Below, piece by piece: positions 5,495 through 13,390 of a stretch of DNA of 18,143 bases (positions are counted from its first letter, which is position 1; every line of letters begins with the position of its first letter). The DNA is from Dyella_B sp035508675 (GTDB lineage Bacteria > Pseudomonadota > Gammaproteobacteria > Xanthomonadales > Rhodanobacteraceae). The translations under genes were made by a program, and so were the position numbers. Location of the stretch: assembly GCF_035508675.1 (NCBI RefSeq), contig NZ_DATJMN010000185.1, positions 1 through 18,143 of the forward strand, in the 5' to 3' direction. The notes beneath the pieces are model-generated. The model ran no database searches and was not told where the DNA came from. It saw only the letters and a program-made list of their open reading frames with translations.

Positions 5495-8400
5495 TTAACC
5501 ATCACGCGGGGCCTGCGCCTCGGGCAACGGGGGGACGGACTTGCGCTCGCGCGTCTTCCAATAGCCGCCCTTGGTCCACGCATCGAAACCCCAGCGCAAC
5601 CACCCGATCAGCGCATTCGCCAACCACAACGCCCAGGCGAGCATGGCGAGTTTGTAGAACCACAACGAGACGCTGATTACGCCGCCTTGCGGCAACGCAT
5701 CCTTGGCCTGGTCGGCGAACCAGTGCAAATCCCACGCGCTGGAAGCGTTGCCAGCGACGTGCATGTCGGGCAAGCCGAGCAAGCCTTTCGGCACTGCCGA
5801 CACCAGCGTGACCAGGGCCAGCACGGTGACGGCGGCCAATAGCGACTGCACGAGGTTGAAGCGTCCTCTTTCAAGCCTGGTCACAGCAGGTTCGTGCCGT
5901 GCACGCAGGCCGAGCAGGATCAACCACAGCACCACGAACGCGTACGCACTCCATACGAACGCGGAAAAGCCCAATCCAAGCAACAGCCATTGATAAAAGC
6001 GCAGCGGCGTCGGCGCATAGCGACCCAGCAGCCACGCGGCCAGCAGCAGCACGATCAGCTGGGACCAATACAACACGGCAGGCCCGACCGGCGGCCCCCA
6101 CGCCCACAGCACCCAGCGATCTTCCGGCAACCCAAGGTCCAGCGCGATATTCGCCGACGGGGCGCCCAGCGCCAAGGCCGGTGTCGCGACATGCACGCCG
6201 ATGCCGCGCGGCTCGCGCAGACGTATCACGTAATGATGCTTGCCGGGCAAAAGCGGCAAGCTCAGTTTGCCGTCCTTGATGGCGAGGCTGAGTTGCCCGT
6301 CGTCGCGCGTGGCGCCAAGCAGTTCGCTGCCCGCAGGCAAGGCAATGGCGTGTTCGCCGCCACGCGTGCTGCGCGCAAGCAGGTCGAGTTCCGTTTCGGT
6401 TGCGCGATCGCCAACGCTGACGTTGGCATTCACGCTGTCGAACGCAAGACTGTCGCCATCGACAGCCTTGGGCCGGCTTATCTGCAAGCGCAGCGTTTCA
6501 TGCGGCAATGGTCGAAAGCTGAGCCCGGTGATGCTGTCGCCGACAGGCACGCCTTGCGCTTCGACATGCCAGATGGGCGCGGCGTGTACCTCCCACACTT
6601 CGGCATGATCGCTCAACGACGGCGCCGCAAGCTTCAGGCTATCGGCGTGATCGAGGCGACTGGTCCAGCTGACTTCGTTTTCGCCGGCATTGAACGTGAC
6701 GCTGATGCGGCCGTCTTGCACACGCGTGCCCTCGGCCAGCGGATGCTCTCCCGGCAACAAGGGCAATCCCAGCGTGAAACCGCCATTGCTTGGCGCCACC
6801 CGCTCCACCGTATTGACCACGGTCCAGTCCACACCGAGCAGAATATCTCGCGTGATCCGCACATAAGGCGGAAATGCCTGCTGCGAAACCGCAGCCGGCT
6901 TGCCATCGGCGGCCACGGCGCGCACGCGATTGAGCGTAACGCTATCCCCCAGCAAGCGGCCGCCGTCGACACCATCGAGCGACCACGCCTGGCCGCTGAA
7001 CACCAGCCATTGCGGGCGCAACGCGAAGCGCAAGCTGGTGCTGTCGACAGGCAGCGCGTGATAGCTCAAACCGAGCTTGTGCACGCCAGGCTCCAGCCGG
7101 ACCAGTATCTGATCGTCCTGCTTGCCAATCGCTGCATTGGCACGACCGTCCACCGTTACGCCGAGCAGTTGCAAGCCTGCGTCGGTTTGCGGCAATGGCA
7201 GCGCTACTGGCGCGCCAACGTGCACTTCCAGCTCGATGGCGATTTGATCGTCTTTCGCCTGCACGGAAGCCGCAGCCACCACGGCGCAATCCGGCGCGCA
7301 TTTTGGCGCTTCCAGCAAGCGAGCCTGCAATTGCCGCAGCAGGTCCGGGCTAGGCATGGCTTGTGCGCGCGCGACATGCGGCAGACCCGCCAGCAGCAAG
7401 CATGCCGCTGCCGTACTGCCCAAGCGCCAGCTTCGCCAAGATGCATTCGAGGGCCCGGCAAAACCCCGCGCAAGCCGGCCAAGCAGAACGATCAGCAAAC
7501 CCAGCATCAGCACACGCAGCAACCTGACCAGCCAGGAAGGCGCGATCACCAGGCGCATGCGTTGCGCCGATGTCACCGGCCCGGACCAACTCAGCCGGTA
7601 GTTGTTGCCGACATCCCAGCTTGGCTCACCCGCACCGGCCTGGATGATGCTGTGACTGTCCGTGGCGGGCACAAAAGCTACGTTTGGCGTCCAACCGGCC
7701 AATATCTTGACGTTAAAGTTCCGGCTGGGTGGCGCAGCCGGCGCATATTGAGGGGCTGGTGCAACCGGAGCAGGTTCAGGTGGCGGCGGTGCCGGTGCCG
7801 CGCTCATTTCCGGTTGCGCCTGTTGCACAGCCAGTATCTTTTTTGCTTCCTGATTTGCATCGCCAGCAGCCGATATGCGCTGCATCCATGCAGCGCCATT
7901 TCCTTCCAACTGCGGATGCAAGGCGCTCTCCAACTGTGTCTTGGCGAAAGGCAAGGTCCAGATGATGGCCAACGCCAGCGCGAGGATGCTGGCCATCTGC
8001 GTCCACTGCCGCAATCGCCCTGCCGGCAGAGCGTGCATGAGCAATGCGAATGCCAGCGCCACGCCCAGCGTCCAGCGCGGCGCACCGGCTTCGTGCTGGG
8101 ACAGCACCAGGAACAACGCTGCCAGCACTGCCCAACGCCAACCTAGCAACCGCCCAGCCAGCAAAGCCATGAGCGCGACGATAAACAGATCCAGCAAGCT
8201 CCATTGCGCCACCCATGAATCCGGCGAAGTGTCCACACCTGCTGCGCCGATCAGGCGATAACCATAGGGCAGATGCAAGACGGCATCGATGCTCTCCAAC
8301 GACGCAAGCCATCCTGCGCCAGGCAAGGATCCGCTGCGGTCGGCAACACGCAAGCCGGCGTGCAGGTCCAAGGCCGAGCCGCGTAGTTCGGCGCCGGTTC

Positions 8401-9592
8401 TGCCTTGACCCAGGTCGGTAATCAGCAAGGGCGTGCCACGTTGCGTGGCGCGCTGCAATTGCCAGGGCGCCCCGACATCCAGACGCTGCGTGTGCGGCAG
8501 CGTGCCGGTGAGGTGATCGCTGACGTCAAAACCGCGACCATCGAAATCGAGCCATATCTGGCGTTCGAGCTTGATCTGATCGCCCGCCTCGCCTTCACCA
8601 CCGCGCGCGCCTTGCTGGATGGCCAAGCCCTCGCCTTGGTCGAGCACGTAGGCCGGAAACTGGCGCCAATCAGCGGGTACGCCTGCTTGGGTTGCATCGG
8701 TGGCACGGCCCTCGACGCGTGTGCTGCGAAACGCAGGATCATCGCTGTAACTCCAGGTTTCCTGCTTCGGCCAAAGCTGGTCTGCAGGTGGCGCCAGGCT
8801 CACGTCGCGCAGGGTATCGGTGGCTCGGGCGGCCAGATGCACCGTCCACTGCCCTGGGCGAAGCTGCAGGCGCAGGCGCCCATCGGGTTCCCACTGCGCA
8901 GGTATGTCGCTCTCCAGCGAGGTAGCTACGAAGCCCTTCGGCAACACCGGTCCCAGCGACTGCTCGCGCGCGCTGCCGGTCACGTTCAATTGCAATTGCG
9001 TATCCAGCAAGGCAGGCGTGCCGTCGGAGAGATGGCGATAAACGCGCACCGAGAGTGCATCGGCTTGCTGCTGAGCCGCCGCCGCTTCGCCCAACGTCAA
9101 TTGATCGCCGTTGCGCTCGATGCGATCGACCGCACGCCCATCCACGCCAAGCGAAACCAGGCCGATCGACGGTGGCACGCGCAGCCGCGCAGGACGCTCC
9201 TCCCACGGCAGGCTCCCCTCCACGGCGTAATCGCCAGGCTCCAACCACAACGCCGGCTGCCCATCGTGACTCAACACCGGCCACGCCTTGTTGTTCACCG
9301 CAACCTGCTGCGGCCAAGCATGTTCATCGCCGGGCAAGTCAACCCAACCTGCAGCATCGACATGTACGTAGAGACTGAAATGACCGCCGCGCTTGCCGGT
9401 ATCGATGCTCAGGCGCCCCGGCCAGATGCACTGCCGGCTATCTGCGTCGCCATTGGCCAGCAAAGGACAGCCGTGCTGGGGAGCATCGTGCAACACCCAA
9501 CCCTGCCAATCGCGCAAAGCGGGTGGAACGTCTTGTGCCAGCAACGGTGACACCACCAACAGCAGCCCCAGCAACCCCTTCCAGCGGCGCAT
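5495..9592 (-). CDS. Large unrecognised membrane protein made of two duplicated modules
   Basis: The product has 1365 residues and is not a family I can name. A signal peptide (MRRWKGLLGLLLVVSPLLA) is followed by a beta-rich, probably periplasmic region to about 430. Hydrophobic segments follow near 463-482, 486-499, 508-523 and 533-549, then an Ala/Pro-rich linker (597-622), a small domain with a SWD motif (658-660) and a membrane span at 685-705. The same order then repeats: signal-like segment 718-743, beta-rich region 745-1160, spans near 1172-1190, 1200-1230 (probably two) and 1248-1267, a matching AWD motif (1286-1288), and a last span near 1309-1333. A short basic cytoplasmic tail follows. 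Cysteine pairs C42/C55 and C765/C769 sit at equivalent positions. A strong GGGGAGG precedes the ATG by 7 nt. It ends convergently with opsX. An envelope role is inferred from neighbours only. Confidence 0.85.
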   Translation of the reverse strand: MRRWKGLLGLLLVVSPLLAQDVPPALRDWQGWVLHDAPQHGCPLLANGDADSRQCIWPGRLSIDTGKRGGHFSLYVHVDAAGWVDLPGDEHAWPQQVAVNNKAWPVLSHDGQPALWLEPGDYAVEGSLPWEERPARLRVPPSIGLVSLGVDGRAVDRIERNGDQLTLGEAAAAQQQADALSVRVYRHLSDGTPALLDTQLQLNVTGSAREQSLGPVLPKGFVATSLESDIPAQWEPDGRLRLQLRPGQWTVHLAARATDTLRDVSLAPPADQLWPKQETWSYSDDPAFRSTRVEGRATDATQAGVPADWRQFPAYVLDQGEGLAIQQGARGGEGEAGDQIKLERQIWLDFDGRGFDVSDHLTGTLPHTQRLDVGAPWQLQRATQRGTPLLITDLGQGRTGAELRGSALDLHAGLRVADRSGSLPGAGWLASLESIDAVLHLPYGYRLIGAAGVDTSPDSWVAQWSLLDLFIVALMALLAGRLLGWRWAVLAALFLVLSQHEAGAPRWTLGVALAFALLMHALPAGRLRQWTQMASILALALAIIWTLPFAKTQLESALHPQLEGNGAAWMQRISAAGDANQEAKKILAVQQAQPEMSAAPAPPPPEPAPVAPAPQYAPAAPPSRNFNVKILAGWTPNVAFVPATDSHSIIQAGAGEPSWDVGNNYRLSWSGPVTSAQRMRLVIAPSWLVRLLRVLMLGLLIVLLGRLARGFAGPSNASWRSWRLGSTAAACLLLAGLPHVARAQAMPSPDLLRQLQARLLEAPKCAPDCAVVAAASVQAKDDQIAIELEVHVGAPVALPLPQTDAGLQLLGVTVDGRANAAIGKQDDQILVRLEPGVHKLGLSYHALPVDSTSLRFALRPQWLVFSGQAWSLDGVDGGRLLGDSVTLNRVRAVAADGKPAAVSQQAFPPYVRITRDILLGVDWTVVNTVERVAPSNGGFTLGLPLLPGEHPLAEGTRVQDGRISVTFNAGENEVSWTSRLDHADSLKLAAPSLSDHAEVWEVHAAPIWHVEAQGVPVGDSITGLSFRPLPHETLRLQISRPKAVDGDSLAFDSVNANVSVGDRATETELDLLARSTRGGEHAIALPAGSELLGATRDDGQLSLAIKDGKLSLPLLPGKHHYVIRLREPRGIGVHVATPALALGAPSANIALDLGLPEDRWVLWAWGPPVGPAVLYWSQLIVLLLAAWLLGRYAPTPLRFYQWLLLGLGFSAFVWSAYAFVVLWLILLGLRARHEPAVTRLERGRFNLVQSLLAAVTVLALVTLVSAVPKGLLGLPDMHVAGNASSAWDLHWFADQAKDALPQGGVISVSLWFYKLAMLAWALWLANALIGWLRWGFDAWTKGGYWKTRERKSVPPLPEAQAPRDG
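5588..7360 (-). repeat. Module B of the large membrane protein (second internal copy)
   Basis: Codes for residues about 745-1335. It aligns collinearly with module A. Examples are VRLEPGVHKLGL (831-842), ISVTFNAGENEVSW (963-976), VWEVHAAPIWHVEAQG (999-1014), WSQLIVLLLAAWLLG (1176-1190) and AGNASSAWDLHW (1280-1291). Similarity is visible only at protein level, so the duplication is old. Confidence 0.7.
7463..9535 (-). repeat. Module A of the large membrane protein (first internal copy)
   Basis: Codes for residues about 20-710. The counterparts of the module B motifs are LWLEPGDYAVEG (115-126), LRLQLRPGQWTVHL (240-253), TWSYSDDPAFRSTRVEG (279-295), WSLLDLFIVALMALLAG (464-480) and AGAGEPSWDVGN (652-663), in the same order. 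Module A also carries an Ala/Pro-rich stretch (about 570-645) that B lacks. Confidence 0.7.
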
Positions 9593-9709
9593 ACGGCAAC
9601 CTCCCCTGTGACGTTTTACCCAGTGTAGTGGGAGCCGCAGGGGTTCTGGGAAGCGGGTTGGCAGCCCACGCCGGAAGGCGTCATGCCGTTTTATGCGGCC
9701 GGCAACAAC

Positions 9710-10111
9710 TCACTTCGCCGCGCGATAATCCTGATAGGACTTCTCTTCCACCAGCTGCGAACCAAGCTTGAGATTGATTTCGCGCTTCACTGCCGCACGC
9801 TCGTCATTCTGGAAATACACCGAGCGCGCCAGCTCGATGAACTCGGCATCGAAGGCTTGTGCTTTTTCCTTCATGCGGATGCGATCTTCGATATCCCACA
9901 GCGCCTCGTTCACCGCCAGCAGGCGCGCACGCTCCTTGCTGATGTCGGTTTGCGACGCATGATGATTGGCCCAGGTGGCGTTGAGCAGATTGAGCTCGTT
10001 GTGCACGTTGGCGAGCTTGGCGGAATCGCTGATCTGCCGCGCCTTGATCTCGAGGATGGTGATCTTGTCGATCAGCTCACCGAAGGATACCGGTACCTGG
10101 ATCAGGCTCAT
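9710..10111 (-). CDS. DUF6165-type small protein of unknown function
   Basis: The 133-residue protein begins MSLIQVPVSFGELIDKITILEIK, which I recognise as the N-terminus of the DUF6165 family. It is mostly predicted helix with a charged middle (SKERARLLAVNEALWDIEDRI), has no signal peptide and no membrane span, and ends KSYQDYRAAK. An upstream in-frame ATG at 10123 lacks a ribosome binding site. The ATG at 10111 has GAGG 6 nt upstream, so it is preferred. It follows lpxK by 69 nt on the same strand. Members are often found in LPS gene regions as far as I recall, but no activity is known to me. The family name is from memory of the pattern, not a search. Confidence 0.8.
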   Translation of the reverse strand: MSLIQVPVSFGELIDKITILEIKARQISDSAKLANVHNELNLLNATWANHHASQTDISKERARLLAVNEALWDIEDRIRMKEKAQAFDAEFIELARSVYFQNDERAAVKREINLKLGSQLVEEKSYQDYRAAK

Positions 10112-10127
10112 GAAAGACCTCATGCGG

Positions 10128-10148
10128 AAAAAGGACGGCTTATCGCCG
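10128..10148 (-). terminator. Weak intrinsic terminator candidate after lpxK
   Basis: On the minus strand CGGC (10148-10145) pairs with GCCG (10139-10136) over a 5-nt loop, and TCCTTTTT follows. The stem has only four pairs, so at best a partial terminator is likely. It sits in the leader of the DUF6165 gene, between that gene and lpxK. Confidence 0.3.
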
Positions 10149-10180
10149 GGAAATGCCGCCTATGATAGCGCCATCCCCGG

Positions 10181-11164
10181 CTAGGCATGCTCCTTGGCTT
10201 GGAGCTTCGTCCACAGCGCGTCGTAAAAGCTCGCTGGCAAGTCGGCCGTCACCGGTACGCTCCACCAATGCGGCTGAGCGAACGGGCGGCACTTCACCGC
10301 GTCTTTTTCCGTCATGAGCACGGGCAAGCCGTCGTCGAAAGCAAGGTCTTCCGGTGCAAATGCATGATGATCGGGAAAGGCGTGCGGAATCAGGTCCACG
10401 CCTTGCGCTGCAAGGCTTGCAAAGAAGCGCTGAGGATGGCCGATCGCGGCGACAGCGTGCACGCGCTCGCCTGCAAAGCTCGCGACAGATTTGCTGCCCC
10501 CGTCGCACAAGGCGCGCACGGTCCCGCCGCGCAAACCCATCGACACTTCGTCCGCCTGCGCATGGCCGCCGTTGCAGATGCGGAAATCCACCTGCTGCAA
10601 ACGCTGCACCGGTTCGCGCAAAGGCCCCGCAGGCAACAGGCGTGCATTGCCGAAGCGGCGCTCGCCATCGACCACGCAAATCTCGATATCGCGTGCCAGA
10701 CGGTAATGCTGCAAACCGTCATCCGCGATGACCACATCGCAGCCCGCGTCGAGCAGCAACCGCGCCGCAGCAGGACGATCGCGCCCGACGGCAACCGGCA
10801 CAGCGTTGGCGTATATCAGGCAAGGCTCGTCGCCGACCTCGGCAGGCGTCGATGCTTTGCCGAGCAGGATCGGCCCACGCTCGCTGCCACCGTAACCCCG
10901 ACTTACCACGCCAGGCCGATAACCGCGTACGTGCAAAGCATCCGCCAACGCCAGGGTAAGCGGCGTTTTCCCAGTACCACCGGCCGTGATATTGCCCACA
11001 ACGATAACGGGGCAAGGCAAACGCACTGCACGCAGCCAGCCGAGCCGATAAAGCCCGCGGCGAAACACCACGATCGCTCTGTAAAACGTTGCGAGCGGAT
11101 AACACCACCATGGCAATCGCTTTCCGCCATACCAGCCTGCCTGGAGCGTTTCAGCCAAGCTCAT
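10181..11164 (-). CDS. lpxK: Tetraacyldisaccharide 4'-kinase
   Basis: LpxK phosphorylates the 4' position of disaccharide-1-phosphate to make lipid IVA, the sixth lipid A step, at the inner face of the inner membrane. With the ATG at 11164 the protein has 327 residues, the usual family length. An N-terminal membrane helix lies at about 20-36. The P-loop is in VVGNITAGGTGKTPLT (55-70), SRGYGG is at 88-93, the catalytic DDGLQH at 148-153, and LLPAGPLREP at 176-185. A longer frame back to 11236 would overlap msbA and adds nothing family-like. The start lies 4 nt after the msbA stop, so msbA-lpxK are co-transcribed, a common pairing because MsbA flips the lipid A-core that LpxK helps to make. Confidence 0.97.
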   Translation of the reverse strand: MSLAETLQAGWYGGKRLPWWCYPLATFYRAIVVFRRGLYRLGWLRAVRLPCPVIVVGNITAGGTGKTPLTLALADALHVRGYRPGVVSRGYGGSERGPILLGKASTPAEVGDEPCLIYANAVPVAVGRDRPAAARLLLDAGCDVVIADDGLQHYRLARDIEICVVDGERRFGNARLLPAGPLREPVQRLQQVDFRICNGGHAQADEVSMGLRGGTVRALCDGGSKSVASFAGERVHAVAAIGHPQRFFASLAAQGVDLIPHAFPDHHAFAPEDLAFDDGLPVLMTEKDAVKCRPFAQPHWWSVPVTADLPASFYDALWTKLQAKEHA

Positions 11165-11168
11165 CGCT

Positions 11169-12959
11169 TCAATCGGCGGCGACAGAAGCCGGACGTTCGT
11201 TGAACTGCATGCGATGCAATGCGGCGTACTGGCCACCCAGGGCCATCAGCTCGGCGTGCGTGCCGTGCTCGGCGATCCGGCCCTGATCCATGACCGCGAT
11301 CTGGTCGGCGTGCTCAATGGTGGAAAGGCGGTGGGCGATCACCAGCGTGGTGCGATCGCGCATCAGGCGCTGCAGCGCTTGCTGGATCAACCGCTCCGAT
11401 TCGGTATCGAGTGCACTGGTGGCTTCATCGAGCACGAGAATCGGCGCGTTCTTGAGGATCGCGCGTGCAATGGCGAGGCGCTGGCGCTGTCCGCCGGAGA
11501 GCATATGGCCACCCTCACCGATCGGGCTGTGGATGCCGTTTGGCATGCGCGTGATGAACTCCATCGCATTGGCCGCTTCAGCCGCAGCGACAATGGCCTG
11601 CTCGCTGGCGCCGGCCAGTTCGCCATACGCGATGTTCTCGGCGATGGTGCCGTCGAACAACACCACGTGCTGGCCCACCCAGGCGATCTGCTTGCGCAAA
11701 GAGGCCAGGGTGTAGGTCTCGTAATCGGCGCCGTCCAGCAGGATGCGTCCGCTGGTCGGTTCGTTGAACCGCGGCAGCAGGCTGACCAGGCTGCTCTTGC
11801 CGCTGCCGGAGCGACCCACCAGTGCGGTGACGGTACCGGGCGCACAATGCAGGCTCACGCCGGCGAGCGCTTCGAATTCGCCTCGCGGATAGACCAGGCG
11901 CACATCGTCGAAACGCAGATCACCCTGCGTGCGTTCCAACACCTTGGTGCCATGATCCGCCTCAGGTGGCAGGTCGATCACCGCAAACAGGTTCTCTGCC
12001 GCCGCAATGCCGGTCTGCATGGTGGACTGCACATTGGTCAGCCGCTTCAACGAAGAGAGCATGCCACCCATCGCCGTGAGCACGGCAATGAATACGCCGG
12101 GTGAGATGTGGTCGATCTCCGAAGGACGCGAAGCCAGGAACACCATGCCGGCCAGCGCCAGCGACGCCACGGTTTGGGTGGATGAAGCAGAAAGGGCGCT
12201 GGTCGCCACGATCTTCAGATTGAGATAGCGCGCGCGGTCAGACGCCTTCTTGAAGCGCTCGTCCGCCTGCTGCTGGCCGCCATAGATGCGCACTTCACGA
12301 TGCGCCCTGAGCATCTCGTCCACGGTGCCGGTGACCGACCCCATCTGGCCCTGGATACGACGGCTGACGAAGCGATACCGCCGGCTCACCGCCGCAGCGA
12401 TCGCCACGATCGCCGGCACCAGCAGCAGCAGCGCCGTGGTGAGATAAAGGCTCTTGTACAGCATCACCACGAACATGCCGATCACAGTGATGCTCTCCGT
12501 CACCGTCACTTTCAGCGCATCCGTGGCCGCGCCGGCAATCTGCTCGCTGGTGTAGGTAATGCGTGAAATCTGATGACCGGAATGCTCACTGCCAAAAAAA
12601 GAGGCGGGCAGACGCAGGTATGCCGCAAACACGTCGCGCTGCATGGCCTGCACCACGTTGCGTGATACGTAGCCCATGCCATAGTTGCTGATGAGGATGG
12701 CGACGCCGCGCACCACGAAGATCATGATGATCCAGATCGGCATCCACTGAATGAGATACGGATCCTTCTGCTGCAACAGCTTGTCCATGATCGGCTGCAG
12801 CTTGCTGGTGAAATAGGCCAGCGCGCTGCCATCCACGGCGAAGCCGATGACGGCCAGCAGGATGACCGGCCAGTAGCGGCCCGAGTAGCCCAGCAATCGT
12901 TTGTAGACCTGCCGGCTTTCCTTGTCCCATAACGCGACTTTCTTCTTGCCTTCGCTCAT
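11169..12959 (-). CDS. msbA: Lipid A export ABC transporter, permease/ATPase MsbA
   Basis: MsbA is a homodimeric flippase that moves lipid A-core across the inner membrane using ATP. The 596-residue chain is a full half-transporter. It has six membrane helices in residues 25-305 and a nucleotide-binding domain with Walker A GRSGSGKS (382-389), Q-loop near Q430, signature LSGGQ (487-491), Walker B ILVLDE (507-512) and switch H543. Length fits MsbA (about 580-600). The ATG overlaps the exbD stop as ATGA, and lpxK follows by 4 nt. MsbA rather than another exporter is supported mainly by lpxK next door and by the full-length alignment pattern. Confidence 0.95.
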   Translation of the reverse strand: MSEGKKKVALWDKESRQVYKRLLGYSGRYWPVILLAVIGFAVDGSALAYFTSKLQPIMDKLLQQKDPYLIQWMPIWIIMIFVVRGVAILISNYGMGYVSRNVVQAMQRDVFAAYLRLPASFFGSEHSGHQISRITYTSEQIAGAATDALKVTVTESITVIGMFVVMLYKSLYLTTALLLLVPAIVAIAAAVSRRYRFVSRRIQGQMGSVTGTVDEMLRAHREVRIYGGQQQADERFKKASDRARYLNLKIVATSALSASSTQTVASLALAGMVFLASRPSEIDHISPGVFIAVLTAMGGMLSSLKRLTNVQSTMQTGIAAAENLFAVIDLPPEADHGTKVLERTQGDLRFDDVRLVYPRGEFEALAGVSLHCAPGTVTALVGRSGSGKSSLVSLLPRFNEPTSGRILLDGADYETYTLASLRKQIAWVGQHVVLFDGTIAENIAYGELAGASEQAIVAAAEAANAMEFITRMPNGIHSPIGEGGHMLSGGQRQRLAIARAILKNAPILVLDEATSALDTESERLIQQALQRLMRDRTTLVIAHRLSTIEHADQIAVMDQGRIAEHGTHAELMALGGQYAALHRMQFNERPASVAAD

Positions 12960-13387
12960 TGCTGCGTGGCCGACTGGGTCGGCGTGGTGGCGATGGAAAG
13001 ATGGGTAAAGCCCAATTGGCCCAGCGCATCCATGGCGGTCACCACGTTCTGGTGCGCGGTCATGGCGTCGGCGCGGATGGTGACGGTCTGGTTGCGGTCG
13101 TCGCCCGCCACCTGCGCAATGGCCTGCTTGAGCGCATCCACATTGGTGCCCTGCACCTCGTCGCTGCCGACGTAGAAATGCCCATCGCGATCCACCATCA
13201 CGGTGACGGCAGGCTGCTGCATGTCGCGGTCTTCCGCGCTGGCCTGCGGCAGGTTCACCTTCAGGCGCGAGTGCTGCACGAAGGTGGTGGTGAGCACGAA
13301 GAACATCAGCAAGGTCAGCAGCACGTCGATCAATGAAACTACATTGATCTCGAAATCGTCGCCGCGGCGGTCGTTACCGATACGCAT
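12956..13387 (-). CDS. exbD: ExbD/TolR family biopolymer transport protein
   Basis: The 143-residue protein has one membrane helix and a periplasmic domain. It works with ExbB-type proteins to turn the proton gradient into mechanical work on an envelope partner. The N-terminal FEINVVSLIDVLLTLLMFF (12-30) carries the essential membrane aspartate at D21. A periplasmic segment (about 40-130) follows, with VTVMVDRDGHFYV and VTIRADAMTAHQNVVTAMD, typical of ExbD and TolR. The start is 3 nt after the exbB stop and the end overlaps msbA, so all are one operon. No tonB or tolA lies nearby, so the partner is open. Confidence 0.94.
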   Translation of the reverse strand: MRIGNDRRGDDFEINVVSLIDVLLTLLMFFVLTTTFVQHSRLKVNLPQASAEDRDMQQPAVTVMVDRDGHFYVGSDEVQGTNVDALKQAIAQVAGDDRNQTVTIRADAMTAHQNVVTAMDALGQLGFTHLSIATTPTQSATQQ

Positions 13388-13390
13388 GGC

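Noticed and set aside
5894..8146. Plus-strand open frame of 750 codons opposite the large membrane protein
   Set aside because: Composition is typical of an antisense shadow (very rich in Arg, Gln, His, Pro), with no domain or ribosome binding site. The minus-strand frame has a signal peptide, membrane spans and a strong Shine-Dalgarno.
8405..9550. Plus-strand open frame of 381 codons, also opposite the large gene
   Set aside because: Same reasons: shadow of a GC-rich gene, no recognisable motif.
9593..9645. TACACT as a -10 box for the large membrane protein gene
   Set aside because: No matching -35 and only four of six consensus bases; common by chance.
9660..9685. ACGCC-GGAA-GGCGT inverted repeat as a terminator after the DUF6165 gene
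   Set aside because: Only five base pairs with no T run; too weak to call.
11165..11236. Longer lpxK start inside msbA
   Set aside because: The extra 24 residues do not resemble LpxK; ATG 11164 gives the normal N-terminus and a 4-nt gap to msbA.
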